A stretch of DNA of 64,000 nt from Agarilytica sp045430285 (GTDB lineage Bacteria; Pseudomonadota; Gammaproteobacteria; Pseudomonadales; Cellvibrionaceae), in assembly GCA_045430285.1 (NCBI GenBank), contig JAILXV010000002.1, positions 434,001 to 498,000 on the forward strand. The letters run 5' to 3'. The notes under the pieces were generated by a model that was not told where the DNA came from, did not search any database, and saw only the letters and a list, made by a program, of their open reading frames with translations. The position numbers and the translations under genes are program-made. Within the stretch, counting starts at the first letter, position 1. The number at the start of each line of letters is the position of its first letter. This document shows, in pieces, positions 49,977 through 60,213 of this stretch.

Positions 49977-51032
49977 ATGGCAAAGTCTGTGATCGAATCG
50001 GTGATCGAAATTACCCAACACCGAGATATCGATTCCCTCGAATATAGCCTTGTGGCAACACTGGCCGAAATGCTGCCCGCCCACCATATCTCCATGAGTA
50101 AAATCGGCACCACCACGCACTTCTCCAAGGTGGAGGAGGTTGTATGTTTTGAAAGCGCGATCAGCGACTCAGGCAAACCGTTTTACACATGGAATAAAGA
50201 CCCCGTTCTTATCGATATAGACGAAGATGTTAAACAATGTATATCGGTAAACCATTCAATGTTTTTAACCGCATCATACAAAGACGACCCTGTATTTCGA
50301 CATATTATTCCCTGCTATTTAAAGGGCGAAATACATGGCGTAATCAAAATCGATAGCCGTGATGACATCTCCGAACATAAAGCCCTTGTCGAAGGACTTG
50401 TGAGAATATATTCAAACCACCTTTATCTACTTGACGAAAGCGAACATGACAAATTAACGGGCTTACTCAACCGGCGCGCCTTCGAGAAAAAATTGCATCG
50501 TTTGCTGTTACTTCAACGCAGCCACAAAAACGCGCTCGATCCACTTGCCGCTCACAATCAGCGGCAAGCTGCCGACGAGAGTACAGAAGCCTGGTTAGCT
50601 GTAATAGATATCGATTTTTTCAAGCGTGTGAATGATGAATGGGGGCATCTTATTGGTGACGAGATATTACTCGGTGTCGCCAGACTAATGAAAGAAGCTT
50701 TTAGAAAAAGCGATCTTCTTTTTCGCTTTGGCGGCGAGGAATTCGTTGTCATGCTAGAGCCCACCCCCGAAAGCAAAGCCTTTATGGTATTCGATCGTTT
50801 TCGTAGCGCTATTGAAGCCTTTGCCTTTCCCAAAGCGAACAATATTACCGTCAGTGTCGGGTTTGCCCGCCTAACTAAAACGGACTTTCCTGCAGACATC
50901 ATCGAACGCGCCGACAAAGCTCTTTACTATGTAAAAGAACACGGTCGCAATCAAGTTGCGCACTACGAGACCTTAGTGAGCGAAGGAAAGCTGAAACCCA
51001 GAACCGATTTCGATCCGATTGAAATGTTTTAA
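49977..51032 (+). CDS. Soluble diguanylate cyclase with GAF-like N-terminus, 351 aa
   Basis: Residues 1-155 have no membrane helix and resemble a GAF-type sensor; residues 160-325 are a GGDEF domain (H-D-K-L-T-G-L-L-N-R-R-A-F-E-K-K at its start). The active site is F-G-G-E-E-F, and the I-site R-K-S-D lies five residues earlier, so product inhibition is likely. An insertion of about 20 residues (A-H-N-Q-R-Q-A-A-D-E) occurs between the first helix and the strand D-I-D-F-F-K-R-V-N-D. The ligand sensed is unknown. Confidence 0.9.
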   Translation: MAKSVIESVIEITQHRDIDSLEYSLVATLAEMLPAHHISMSKIGTTTHFSKVEEVVCFESAISDSGKPFYTWNKDPVLIDIDEDVKQCISVNHSMFLTASYKDDPVFRHIIPCYLKGEIHGVIKIDSRDDISEHKALVEGLVRIYSNHLYLLDESEHDKLTGLLNRRAFEKKLHRLLLLQRSHKNALDPLAAHNQRQAADESTEAWLAVIDIDFFKRVNDEWGHLIGDEILLGVARLMKEAFRKSDLLFRFGGEEFVVMLEPTPESKAFMVFDRFRSAIEAFAFPKANNITVSVGFARLTKTDFPADIIERADKALYYVKEHGRNQVAHYETLVSEGKLKPRTDFDPIEMF

Positions 51033-51201
51033 CAAAACATAACCGCTGCATCAAAATACTATAAGAACCCGAAAACATTCGCATATTGCGTTCGCCCTAA
51101 GCTAGAAATCTAACCCCTGATGCTGGTATCTGGAATTGAGCTCATGCCATCATCGAGCCATTACGGTACAATGGCCAGCTTTCACATACACAGTTGTCCC
51201 A

Positions 51202-53346
51202 ATGTTAGACATAAAAAAAGCACCACACCTAATGTCCTTCCCAAAGTATTGGGCAGAATGTTACGACACCGCCCCATTTCTCCCCATGAGCCGCAAAGAA
51301 ATGGACGAATTGGGCTGGGACAGCTGCGATGTTATTGTCGTAAATGGTGATGCCTATGTAGATCACCCTAGTTTTGGTGGGGCTTTAATTGGGCGATTAT
51401 TAGAAGCACAGGGCTTTCGGGTAGGGATGATTTCCCAGCCCGATTGGAAAAGTGCGGACCCATTCAAAGCGCTTGGCAAACCCAATCTTTTTTTTGGTGT
51501 GAGCGCTGGCAACATGGATTCCATGATCAACCGCTACACCGCCGACCTCAAAATGCGCAGCGACGATGCATACACACCCAACAATGAAGGCGGCAAACGG
51601 CCGGAGCGAGCCGTTACGGTATATGCGCAACGCTGCAAAGAAGCCTATAAAGACGTACCTATCGTTATCGGCGGAATAGAAGCCAGCCTCAGACGTATTG
51701 CCCAGTATGATTATTGGAGCGATGAAGTTCGTCGCTCCACACTGATTGATTCCGGTGCCGATATTTTACTGTACGGAAATGCAGAACGTGCACTCATAGA
51801 GTTGGCAACCTCCATTGCTCACGGTACCGAAGTGCAAGCACTCGATAATATTCGCGGCACCGTCGTTCTAAAAAAATCCATCCCCAAAGGATGGACCGTT
51901 GTCGACTCCAGCCGTATTGATTGGCCGAAAAATATCGATGCGATTCCAAATCCATACAATATGGAAGGGTTTGGCGATGAAAGCTGTAAAACTAACGCAA
52001 ATGAAAACGCGTTGAATAGCAGCATTGAAGAAACGGCGAATGATGTTATTGAGGAACCCATAAAAATCATTCCTCTCCCCTTGCAAAGACAGCATCAACT
52101 GGATGAGAGTAAAACCGTTATTCGCTTACCTTCTTTTGAAAAAGTAAGTAATGATCGCGCGCTATATTCCCACGCTTCTCGTGTGCTGCATATGGAGTCG
52201 AATCCACAAAACGCGCGTACCTTAGTACAAAAATCTGGAAGCTTCGAGGTATGGGTCAACCCGCCGCCGCTGCCTCTGGAAACGGACGAGATGGATGCCG
52301 TATTTGCGCTCCCATACCAACGCGTCCCTCACCCACAATATCAAGGCGCTACAATTCCCGCCTACGATATGATTAAAACTTCCGTGAACATCATGCGCGG
52401 TTGTTTTGGCGGTTGTACGTTTTGTTCTATTACGGAACACGAAGGCCGTGTTATTCAAAGCCGATCAGAAGAATCTATTTTAAAAGAGATCGAAGATATT
52501 CGAGATAAAGTCCCAGGCTTCACAGGGCAAATATCTGACCTCGGTGGCCCTACCGCAAACATGTATCAACTCAACTGCAAAGACCCGCAAATTCACGCGC
52601 GCTGCAGACGACTTTCGTGTGTCTTTCCGACGATTTGTAAAAATTTAGTTACCGATCACTCACCGACGACACAGCTTTACCGCAAAGCCCGAAATATTAA
52701 AGGCATCAAGAAGGTCTCCATCGCTTCAGGTTTACGCTATGACCTAGCTATTGAAGACCCCGAATATATTCAAGAGCTCGTCACTCACCACGTCGGCGGC
52801 TATTTAAAAATTGCACCAGAACATACAGAAGAAGGGCCGCTCAATAAAATGATGAAACCGGGCATTAGCTCGTTCCATCAATTTAAAAAACTTTTTGACA
52901 AATTTTCAAAGGCGGCGGGCAAAAAACAATACCTCATCCCTTACTTTATTGCCGCACATCCAGGCTGTGAAGATGACGACATGATCAATCTCGCATTTTG
53001 GCTAAAGCGAAATAAATATCGACTAGATCAAGTGCAAACTTTTTATCCCTCTCCTATGTCACTCGCTACCGCGATGTATTATTCGGAAAAAGACCCGCTC
53101 CATAAAGTGACATACAAAAAGGGGAAAGTTCGTATACCGCGAGACATCAAAGCCCGACGCTTTCAAAAAGCCTTGCTGCGCTTTCATGACGAGAAAAACT
53201 GGCCCATGTTACGTGAAGAGTTTACGCGCATGGGACGAAAAGAACTTATTGGTACTGGGGAGAAGGCATTGATACCCCCAGAACAACAGAAACGGTCAAG
53301 AGGGAAAGCGCCGATTCAAACCCGAAAAGGTAAAAAACGGCGATAA
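51202..53346 (+). CDS. YgiQ family radical SAM protein
   Basis: A member of the YgiQ family, with the family start F-P-K-Y-W-A-E-C-Y, M-S-R-K-E-M-D-E-L-G-W-D-S-C-D, and G-D-A-Y-V-D-H-P-S-F-G. The radical SAM cluster motif is R-G-C-F-G-G-C-T-F-C-S-I (C-x3-C-x2-C). An N-terminal B12-binding-like fold precedes it. The family is found across bacteria but its substrate is not established. I chose ATG 51202, the first that gives a family-like N-terminus; a second ATG lies 30 bases later. The tail is basic (K-R-S-R-G-K, K-G-K-K-R-R). Confidence 0.92.
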   Translation: MLDIKKAPHLMSFPKYWAECYDTAPFLPMSRKEMDELGWDSCDVIVVNGDAYVDHPSFGGALIGRLLEAQGFRVGMISQPDWKSADPFKALGKPNLFFGVSAGNMDSMINRYTADLKMRSDDAYTPNNEGGKRPERAVTVYAQRCKEAYKDVPIVIGGIEASLRRIAQYDYWSDEVRRSTLIDSGADILLYGNAERALIELATSIAHGTEVQALDNIRGTVVLKKSIPKGWTVVDSSRIDWPKNIDAIPNPYNMEGFGDESCKTNANENALNSSIEETANDVIEEPIKIIPLPLQRQHQLDESKTVIRLPSFEKVSNDRALYSHASRVLHMESNPQNARTLVQKSGSFEVWVNPPPLPLETDEMDAVFALPYQRVPHPQYQGATIPAYDMIKTSVNIMRGCFGGCTFCSITEHEGRVIQSRSEESILKEIEDIRDKVPGFTGQISDLGGPTANMYQLNCKDPQIHARCRRLSCVFPTICKNLVTDHSPTTQLYRKARNIKGIKKVSIASGLRYDLAIEDPEYIQELVTHHVGGYLKIAPEHTEEGPLNKMMKPGISSFHQFKKLFDKFSKAAGKKQYLIPYFIAAHPGCEDDDMINLAFWLKRNKYRLDQVQTFYPSPMSLATAMYYSEKDPLHKVTYKKGKVRIPRDIKARRFQKALLRFHDEKNWPMLREEFTRMGRKELIGTGEKALIPPEQQKRSRGKAPIQTRKGKKRR

Positions 53347-53367
53347 TTCTTCCCAACGGCAGAGCAG

Positions 53368-53922
53368 CTAAAAAGTAAACTTTCCGCCAACACTAAATGA
53401 ATGCAGATCACCAAAATCATATGCGCCAGCATGGTAAGAAAAATTAAGTTGGAACAGATCCGTCATCGGGACTTCGAAATTTATCCGCCCAAAATAATCA
53501 GCACCGTCTTTTTCAAGCGTCTCTTCGGGTCCAGGATTTAAAAAGGCGCCCTCTTCTAGGGTTAAACGCCACGAGCTCACACCAATCATTGGCATAATCT
53601 TGAGTTTTGGCGCCAAATCAAACGAATAGCCCAACAACCCCATATATTGGAAAACGCTATAATGGTCGTTTGCTCCATAAAATTGAAAGTTGCCCGCAGA
53701 GCTAACGCCTCCGCCGACGACAATATTCGATTCAAATGACATGCCTAAGACGCACTTGATCTCATTAAAATTAGAAGAGTCATCAAAGTCCTCTAAAGTG
53801 TAACCCTCATTAAAACTAATATGCCCATAACCAAGTTCAGGCATAACAAAAAAATCTACGGCCCGCGCATTTATCGAAAAAAGTGACGAAACCGCCACCG
53901 CCACAATAAAAATCCTCTTCAT
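53368..53922 (-). CDS. Small outer-membrane beta-barrel-like protein, 184 aa
   Basis: Signal peptide M-K-R-I-F-I-V...A-R-A, then a strand-rich sequence with glycine-spaced aromatic residues and the C-terminal G-G-K-F-T-F typical of barrel proteins (ending Phe). ATG 53922 has GGGGG five bases upstream and puts the signal at the N-terminus; upstream ATGs add seven residues. Function unknown. It is convergent with ygiQ. Confidence 0.75.
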   Translation of the reverse strand: MKRIFIVAVAVSSLFSINARAVDFFVMPELGYGHISFNEGYTLEDFDDSSNFNEIKCVLGMSFESNIVVGGGVSSAGNFQFYGANDHYSVFQYMGLLGYSFDLAPKLKIMPMIGVSSWRLTLEEGAFLNPGPEETLEKDGADYFGRINFEVPMTDLFQLNFSYHAGAYDFGDLHSFSVGGKFTF

Positions 53923-54143
53923 TACAACCCCCATACATTCCAATATAAGTCACTCGCAAACTCACTCACATGAGCAGCGTTAATATTGTACCTTATTTTA
54001 TGAAATAGAATATCTACACCCACACCACCTGATCAAGCATTAATCGGTAGAAAGCCCTAGTATTTAACCCTAAGTTAACGGCCATTTATTTATCTAGCGC
54101 TAATTGCTAGAATCACGGGGAAATTTCAACGGTACCCTCTCCA

Positions 54144-54905
54144 ATGCGCCTAGTATCCTGGAACGTTAACGGCATTCGCGCCGCAATGAAAAAAGACTTT
54201 ATTCAATCGTTTGACTCCATGGAGACAGACGTCCTCTGCCTACAGGAAACTAAAGCTCAAGACGACCAAGTATTTGAAGCACTTCAAGAAGTTGACGACT
54301 ATCATATCTACGTCAACTCCGCGGTCAAAAAGGGCTATTCAGGCACAGCGATTATTTCTCGGGAAGAACCTATCAATGTCACTATTGATATCGGCATTGA
54401 AGAACACGACCAAGAAGGCCGCGTCATAACCGCCGAGTTTAACGATTATTACTTAGTCACTGTATACACCCCAAACTCCGGAAGCGAACTTAAACGCTTG
54501 GGGTACAGACAAGAATGGGATATAGCCTTTCTCTCATTCATTAAAACCTTGGAAGAAACCAAGCCCGTTATTGTATGTGGCGATTTGAATGTTGCTTACC
54601 AACCCATTGATTTAGCAAGACCTAAACCGAACTACAATAAATCCGCTGGTTACATGCAAGAAGAAATTGACGGTTTTCAGAATTTAATGGAAGCCGGTTT
54701 TGTAGATACGTTTCGCTTCGCGAATCCAGAAACCGTTAAATACAGCTGGTGGAGCTACCGAGCAGGCGCCCGCGCTAAGAATGTAGGCTGGCGGATTGAT
54801 TACTTCCTTATGTCACCTGAGCTTCAAGGCGACCTTCGAAATGCTGAAATCCACAACGAAATTTTTGGTTCGGACCATTGCCCTGTGAGCATTGATTTGG
54901 GGTAG
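54144..54905 (+). CDS. xthA: Exodeoxyribonuclease III / AP endonuclease
   Basis: Mg-dependent repair nuclease of the exonuclease III/ExoA family, acting at abasic sites. The 253-aa sequence has W-N-V-N-G-I-R-A-A, the catalytic L-Q-E-T-K, Y-T-P-N-S-G, C-G-D-L-N-V-A, S-W-W-S-Y, W-R-I-D-Y-F and the terminal G-S-D-H-C-P-V. It resembles the ExoA/ExoIII-type (Xth) subgroup. It stands alone, convergent with a barrel gene. Confidence 0.95.
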   Translation: MRLVSWNVNGIRAAMKKDFIQSFDSMETDVLCLQETKAQDDQVFEALQEVDDYHIYVNSAVKKGYSGTAIISREEPINVTIDIGIEEHDQEGRVITAEFNDYYLVTVYTPNSGSELKRLGYRQEWDIAFLSFIKTLEETKPVIVCGDLNVAYQPIDLARPKPNYNKSAGYMQEEIDGFQNLMEAGFVDTFRFANPETVKYSWWSYRAGARAKNVGWRIDYFLMSPELQGDLRNAEIHNEIFGSDHCPVSIDLG

Positions 54906-54953
54906 GGATAAGGGGCACTAACACGAGCACCCCTTTTATTTAACTTATCACCC

Positions 54954-55490
54954 TTAAAACTTTCCAGCCACTCCGATTGCGAACCCGCTTATCTCGCCAC
55001 CATCTTTGTCTAAATAGTTCATATATTCCAAATTAATGGATACGTTTTGACTAACACTGATATCGGAGCCAAAACCAAATGAGATATCAGATTCCGACAC
55101 TGAAACACTGCTAAAACCGGATACAGAAGCTGTTACTTCACCGCGAGTATAGCCAAGAACGACATAAGGGAAAAAAGCTTCCGAAACAGGAACACCACCA
55201 CGAACATATGCACCGTACATATTATCCAGCTCAACATTCACATCCAAATCATCAAAAGCGACAGAGTCATCACCCATCCCAAGCCCAATACGTAATTCCC
55301 CAGAAAAATTCTCATTAAAACTAGTTCCTAATCGACCATATATCGCAGTTAATGACGCATCATCACTCACTCCTTGCTCGGAATAATCTAGAAACGAAAA
55401 ATTACCTCCATAGTAACCGCCTTCAGCATGGACAGTTCCGCAGAGTGTAGAGGATAAGAAAAGTGCCGCGAGAGTTGTTCGTTTGTACAT
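54954..55490 (-). CDS. Outer-membrane beta-barrel protein (opacity/OmpA-like), 178 aa
   Basis: Signal peptide M-Y-K-R-T-T-L...V-H-A, then a barrel-like sequence: G-G-Y-Y-G-G-N-F-S near the N-terminus, F-P-Y-V-V-L-G-Y-T-R in the middle and the C-terminal G-V-A-G-K-F ending in Phe. The layout matches porin-opacity/OmpA-like 8-stranded barrels. Its function is not known. It is convergent with xthA. Confidence 0.78.
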   Translation of the reverse strand: MYKRTTLAALFLSSTLCGTVHAEGGYYGGNFSFLDYSEQGVSDDASLTAIYGRLGTSFNENFSGELRIGLGMGDDSVAFDDLDVNVELDNMYGAYVRGGVPVSEAFFPYVVLGYTRGEVTASVSGFSSVSVSESDISFGFGSDISVSQNVSINLEYMNYLDKDGGEISGFAIGVAGKF

Positions 55491-55895
55491 ATATATCCTT
55501 TATTTAGCTCATTATGAATTAGAGGCTTTTCAACGAGCCTCCGTCGTTGTAAAAATGAAGACACTAGTACAATTATAACGGGCTCACCTTGAATACATAT
55601 CCATACTCGAAAATATACAAGAACAAAACCATTTATTGAACCAACTATCCATTTCTTCGGGCATATTATGGGTTTTTCCTTATAGGATCAAGACTGTTCA
55701 TACCGAGAGTCAAATACAAAGACGAAAAACAATGGGCAATATAGCAATTACAGAACAAACTTAACCAAAATTATTGTTTAGCATTTGCTCTCGTCACACA
55801 GGCAATAAAAATAAATTATTCACAACAACTCGTACGCAGCGATAAAGCGGGCCGCAGAGACAATCAAAAATGATTTACCCACGTTAAGTTTAACG
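55491..55895. other. Intergenic region, no gene seen
   Basis: About 400 AT-rich bases between the barrel gene (its promoter should be here) and the end of the glycosylase gene. No ORF with coding character, hairpin family member or RNA was recognised. Confidence 0.5.
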
Positions 55896-56504
55896 CTAAG
55901 ACTGAGTATGATGGAAATGCCATAAAAATAAGCTTCCTGCGCTCCTATACGGCGCCCAATGAACGACCAGCTCTCTCGCCTTAGGTGCAGTTACCTTATC
56001 TCGTTTTCGTTTCAGCTTCTGGAGGGATTGGCGAATGATAAGATCATCTGCAGGAAAGATATCTTTGCGGCCAAGGGAAAACATTAGGTAGACTTCTGCG
56101 CTCCAGACACCAAAACCACGAAGTTTAGTAATTTCTTTAACGGCGCTTTCATCATCCTGATCCTTCAATCCTTCTGGATCAAATTCACCTGTTACAATTG
56201 CATGTGCTAGGCCTTGTGCATACTCCACTTTGCGTTGGGACATACCCGCTTCACGCAAGACTTCTGGCGCAGTGTAAACAACACATTCCGCCGTTACGTC
56301 TTCCAATGCACTTAATACGCGCTGCTTAATTGTGGCTGCTGCTTTATTAGAAATTTGCTGACTAATAATTGCCGTTAGAAAGGCTTCAAAACCGGTGGGT
56401 CGAACCCGTGCTTCTGGATAGCCGACGCGCTCTAAAGCCGAAGCCACGTGTTTGTCTTTTTTGGCTATTTCATCCAGCGCTTTTTTGATGTGACGTTTAT
56501 TCAT
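55896..56504 (-). CDS. DNA-3-methyladenine glycosylase II-like protein (AlkA family)
   Basis: A 202-aa HhH-GPD base-excision glycosylase without AlkA's N-terminal domain. The helix-hairpin-helix is K-L-R-G-F-G-V-W-S-A-E-V-Y and the catalytic Asp lies in F-P-A-D-D-L-I-I-R. I-I-S-Q-Q-I-S-N-K-A-A is the typical Q-Q-I/L-S segment. The start is set at ATG 56504; the open frame continues upstream into the end of the DAHP-synthase gene. It would remove alkylated purines. Confidence 0.88.
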   Translation of the reverse strand: MNKRHIKKALDEIAKKDKHVASALERVGYPEARVRPTGFEAFLTAIISQQISNKAAATIKQRVLSALEDVTAECVVYTAPEVLREAGMSQRKVEYAQGLAHAIVTGEFDPEGLKDQDDESAVKEITKLRGFGVWSAEVYLMFSLGRKDIFPADDLIIRQSLQKLKRKRDKVTAPKARELVVHWAPYRSAGSLFLWHFHHTQS

Positions 56505-56532
56505 CTTAATAAGCCCATCCTGAGCTCTTAGG

Positions 56533-57579
56533 TTAAAATCGTTTATCCACAGCCGACGCAAGAACAGCCAAGGCTGATTCCGTATCAGACCAACCAAGGC
56601 ACGCATCAGTAATACTTTGACCGTAAACCAATGGCTTACCCAGATCGACATTTTGCCGCCCTTCCACTAAGTGGCTCTCGATCATCACACCACCAATTCC
56701 AGTCTGACCTAACTCTATTTGTTTCGCTATTTCGTTTACTACGATATTTTGTCGTTCGTACTTTTTCTCGCTATTGGCATGACTGCAATCAATGATGAGA
56801 TTGGTATCGACACTACGATCCTGCAATTCTTCCAAGACCGTTTTAACACTTATTGAGTCGTAGTTCGGCGTTCGCCCACCACGTAAAATAATATGTGCGT
56901 CATTGTTGCCTGTGGTTTTAAAAATCCCCGTTTTACCTGAATCCGTTGGCGAAAGGAAAATATGCGGCTCATTGGAAGACCGTATCGCGTCAATCGCAAT
57001 TTTCGTATTGCCATCCGTTCCGTTTTTAAAACCGATTGGGCAAGAAAGTCCAGACGCTAATTCTCTGTGCACTTGGCTCTCTGTGGTCCGAGCACCAATT
57101 GCGCCCCAACTCACTAAGCCTGCGTAATATTGGCCCGTCACAATATCCAAAAACTCTGAACCTGCAGGAACACCAAGGCCATTGATATCGACCAACAGTT
57201 GTCGAGCCAACTCTAGGCCTTTATTGATATTAAAACTTTCGTCCAAATCAGGGTCATTAATTAACCCTTTCCAACCGACAGTCGTGCGTGGCTTTTCGAA
57301 ATACACCCGCATCACTATTTCCAATCGATCTTTATACTGCTCTCGTAGTTTAGCGAGGCGCTCCCCATATTCCATCGCAGCATTAACATCATGAATGGAA
57401 CAAGGGCCGACCACTACGAGCAAGCGCTTATCTTTTTTGTGCAGAATATTACTGATTCGATCGCGCGTCGCGGTGACGAGTTTTTCCGTCCTACTTGTCG
57501 AAGGAATTTTTTGTAGCACTTCGGCAGGAGACTCTACCGGACGAATTTCTTGAATACGTTTATTGGAGGTATTAGACAT
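56533..57579 (-). CDS. aroG: 3-deoxy-7-phosphoheptulonate synthase (DAHP synthase, class I)
   Basis: The first step of the shikimate pathway: erythrose 4-phosphate plus phosphoenolpyruvate to DAHP. The 348-aa protein has V-V-V-G-P-C-S-I-H-D, R-V-Y-F-E-K-P-R-T-T-V-G-W-K-G, G-A-I-G-A-R-T-T-E-S-Q, and D-C-S-H-A-N-S. It matches AroF/AroG/AroH enzymes; which amino acid inhibits it cannot be told from sequence, so the symbol is nominal. ATG 57579 is preferred over a TTG two codons upstream. Confidence 0.93.
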   Translation of the reverse strand: MSNTSNKRIQEIRPVESPAEVLQKIPSTSRTEKLVTATRDRISNILHKKDKRLLVVVGPCSIHDVNAAMEYGERLAKLREQYKDRLEIVMRVYFEKPRTTVGWKGLINDPDLDESFNINKGLELARQLLVDINGLGVPAGSEFLDIVTGQYYAGLVSWGAIGARTTESQVHRELASGLSCPIGFKNGTDGNTKIAIDAIRSSNEPHIFLSPTDSGKTGIFKTTGNNDAHIILRGGRTPNYDSISVKTVLEELQDRSVDTNLIIDCSHANSEKKYERQNIVVNEIAKQIELGQTGIGGVMIESHLVEGRQNVDLGKPLVYGQSITDACLGWSDTESALAVLASAVDKRF

Positions 57580-57612
57580 AATCAAATAGAACAGTTTGGG
57601 AAACTTGAAAGC

Positions 57613-57712
57613 ACACGGTTTCGCTATATTTTGGACCGTCTGCCGCAGGAAAGCGGCAGCCGAGCCCCCAAGGATGAGTTTACGGCGCGTCTAAAATATA
57701 GCGAAACCGTGT
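57613..57712. repeat. Nested inverted repeat 3' of ilvA
   Basis: The 24-base arms at 57613-57636 and 57689-57712 differ by one base. Inside lie a CTGCCGC/GCGGCAG hairpin (57640-57659) and a G-C-rich segment reading GAGCCCCCAAGGATGAG, a core I associate with repeats common in marine gammaproteobacteria. It should terminate the ilvA transcript on the minus strand before aroG. Confidence 0.8.
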
Positions 57713-57732
57713 ACCCACACCACGATTAAATA

Positions 57733-59247
57733 TTAATCTAAGAAAAGTTGATAGGCTTGATTATCCGTCTCTTCCCAATAAGAATACTGAAGCTCATCCA
57801 GTAAACCTTCGAGATCCTTACGTTGCCCCTTAGGCACTTGCATCCCCACCAATACACGACCAAATGCCGAGCCATGGTTACGATAATGAAACATAGAAAT
57901 ATTCCAACGCCCCGCCAACTTAGTGAGAAATTCCAACAACGCCCCAGGCCGCTCTGGAAACTGAAAACGGTACACAATCTCATCATCAACCGCAGGACCG
58001 TGACCACCCACCATATGACGAATATGATTTTTGGCTAACTCATTGTCCGTCATATCTTCCACAGGGTAACCCGCCTTCTCAAGCGTCTCAATAATGAGCG
58101 CTCGATCGTTCCCTTCTGACGAAATTTTCATACCAACGAAAATATGCGCATCGCTGTTATCCGAATAACGATAGTTAAACTCGGTTATTCCACGCTTACC
58201 AATCGTTTTACAAAACTTTTGATAGCTACCTGGTTTTTCAGGAATCGTCACGGCAAAAATCGCTTCGCGCTTCTCACCAATTTCAGTCCGCTCAGAAATA
58301 TAACGCAGACGATCAAAATTCGTATTCGCGCCACTATCAATTGCGATCAATGTTTTACCTTGTAAACCATTCTCTGATGCATATTTTTTTAGGCCTGCCA
58401 ACGACAAAGCTCCGGCAGGCTCCGCAATAGAACGGGTATCTTCAAAAATATCTTTTATCGCCGCACACATCTCATCCGTGTTAGCCGTGACGACACCATC
58501 GATTAAACCCTTCATCACACGAAAGGTTTCTTTCCCGATTTGGGCAACCGCCACACCGTCAGCAAAAATTCCCACATGAGACAACACTGCACGCCGCTTG
58601 TTCTCCATGGCCAGCTTTAAACAGGCTGAATCTTCAGCCTCTACCGCAAAGACTTTAATTTCAGGACGCACCATCTTGATATAAGCGACCATACCAGCAC
58701 ATAAACCGCCGCCACCGACAGGAATAAACACCGCATCAATCTGGCCAGGGTGCTGACGTAATAGCTCCATCGCCACAGTACCCTGCCCCGCAATCACATC
58801 GGGGTCATCAAAGGGGTGTATGTAAGTCATTCCTTTTTCTTCGACGAGTTTTTGCGCATGCTCCGCTGCGCCATCATAGGCATCGCCCATTAAAACGACC
58901 TTCGCCCCACGACGCTTTACCGCATCCACTTTGATGGCAGGTGTCGTCTTAGGCATCACAATGATGGCTTTAATACCAAGATGTTTGGCCGCTAAAGCTA
59001 GGCCTTGCGCATGATTCCCAGCAGAAGCCGCGACCACACCATTTGCCTTCTGCTCATCACTCAGCCGACGAAGCTTGTTATAGGCCCCACGGACCTTAAA
59101 AGAGAATACCGGCTGTAAATCTTCACGCTTCAACAGGACGTTATTGCCAATACGACTGCTAATCAACGGCACTGCATCCAGTGGCGTTTCGACAGCGAGG
59201 TCATATATACGGGCGTCCAATATGCGTTTCAGATAGTTTTGCGGCAT
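57733..59247 (-). CDS. ilvA: Threonine ammonia-lyase IlvA, biosynthetic
   Basis: PLP-dependent enzyme converting threonine to 2-oxobutanoate for isoleucine synthesis. The 504-aa length, with two C-terminal ACT-like domains (about residues 325-405 and 420-500), marks the biosynthetic, isoleucine-inhibited form. The PLP lysine is in S-F-K-V-R-G-A-Y-N-K, and the glycine loop is V-G-G-G-G-L-C. ATG 59247 with GGAAG upstream gives M-P-Q-N-Y-L. It is divergent from rpiA. Confidence 0.96.
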   Translation of the reverse strand: MPQNYLKRILDARIYDLAVETPLDAVPLISSRIGNNVLLKREDLQPVFSFKVRGAYNKLRRLSDEQKANGVVAASAGNHAQGLALAAKHLGIKAIIVMPKTTPAIKVDAVKRRGAKVVLMGDAYDGAAEHAQKLVEEKGMTYIHPFDDPDVIAGQGTVAMELLRQHPGQIDAVFIPVGGGGLCAGMVAYIKMVRPEIKVFAVEAEDSACLKLAMENKRRAVLSHVGIFADGVAVAQIGKETFRVMKGLIDGVVTANTDEMCAAIKDIFEDTRSIAEPAGALSLAGLKKYASENGLQGKTLIAIDSGANTNFDRLRYISERTEIGEKREAIFAVTIPEKPGSYQKFCKTIGKRGITEFNYRYSDNSDAHIFVGMKISSEGNDRALIIETLEKAGYPVEDMTDNELAKNHIRHMVGGHGPAVDDEIVYRFQFPERPGALLEFLTKLAGRWNISMFHYRNHGSAFGRVLVGMQVPKGQRKDLEGLLDELQYSYWEETDNQAYQLFLD

Positions 59248-59493
59248 GTTACTTCCGGTTTCCACGGTTCAGTTAAGGTTTTTGTGCTGAATTAAGGCCG
59301 AATTTCGGCGAAAAAGAGGGCAATACTAATAGATCAGGACCGCCAAGTCATGAGAGTTACTGAATTTGCCGCTCTTTCTCCACCATGGCGCGCAAAGACT
59401 CAAAAAATTAAGGTAGAATGCGCGTCCTTAGCGTGGGTTAATCTTCAACCTACGGCAAGCTCAATACAACGTTCAACATAACTGAGTAGCCTT

Positions 59494-60177
59494 ATGACAC
59501 AGCTCTCCCAAGATGACCTCAAAAAGGCAGTGGCACAATCCGCTATCGACTACGTGATTCCGCGCTTGTCCCCAAGCGATATCCTTGGGATCGGCACCGG
59601 CTCAACGGCTAACTGCTTTATCGACCTACTCAGTGAACATAAAGATGCTTTTAAAGCGACCATCGCTAGCTCTAGCGTATCCGAAGACCGATTACGCGCG
59701 AACGGTATCGAAGTACTCGATCTCAATGATGTTGAAAACGTAAAAATCTACGTAGATGGCGCAGATGAAACTAACGCACAACTACACCTAATCAAAGGCG
59801 GCGGTGCAGCATTAACCCGCGAGAAGATCGTAGCGGCTTGTTCAGAAGAATTTGTCTGTATTGCTGACGGCAGTAAATGGGTCGACACATTAGGTCAGTT
59901 CCCGCTCCCCGTTGAAGTTATTCCTATGGCGCGTAACCATGTTGCACGGGAACTCGTTAAGCTTGGTGGCCGACCGGTATACCGAGATAGCGTCATCACC
60001 GATAACGGCGGTGAAATACTAGACGTCCATGATATGAGTATTACTGACGCGATCGCCCTAGAAGAACAGATCAATCATATTACGGGTGTTATCACCAACG
60101 GCTTATTCGCAATGCGAGCAGCCGATATTTTAATGCTCGGCACCAGCGACGGTATCGTCACTAAACGCCCCGCATAA
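59494..60177 (+). CDS. rpiA: Ribose-5-phosphate isomerase A
   Basis: Interconverts ribose 5-phosphate and ribulose 5-phosphate. The 227-aa sequence has G-I-G-T-G-S-T-A-N, D-G-A-D-E, K-G-G-G-A-A-L-T-R-E-K and N-G-G-E-I-L-D. ilvA-rpiA as a divergent pair is a common gammaproteobacterial arrangement. The promoter space holds a TAGAAT -10-like box near 59412. Confidence 0.97.
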   Translation: MTQLSQDDLKKAVAQSAIDYVIPRLSPSDILGIGTGSTANCFIDLLSEHKDAFKATIASSSVSEDRLRANGIEVLDLNDVENVKIYVDGADETNAQLHLIKGGGAALTREKIVAACSEEFVCIADGSKWVDTLGQFPLPVEVIPMARNHVARELVKLGGRPVYRDSVITDNGGEILDVHDMSITDAIALEEQINHITGVITNGLFAMRAADILMLGTSDGIVTKRPA

Positions 60178-60213
60178 TCCTTTTCTGTAACATCCGGCTA
60201 AAACGAGACCGAC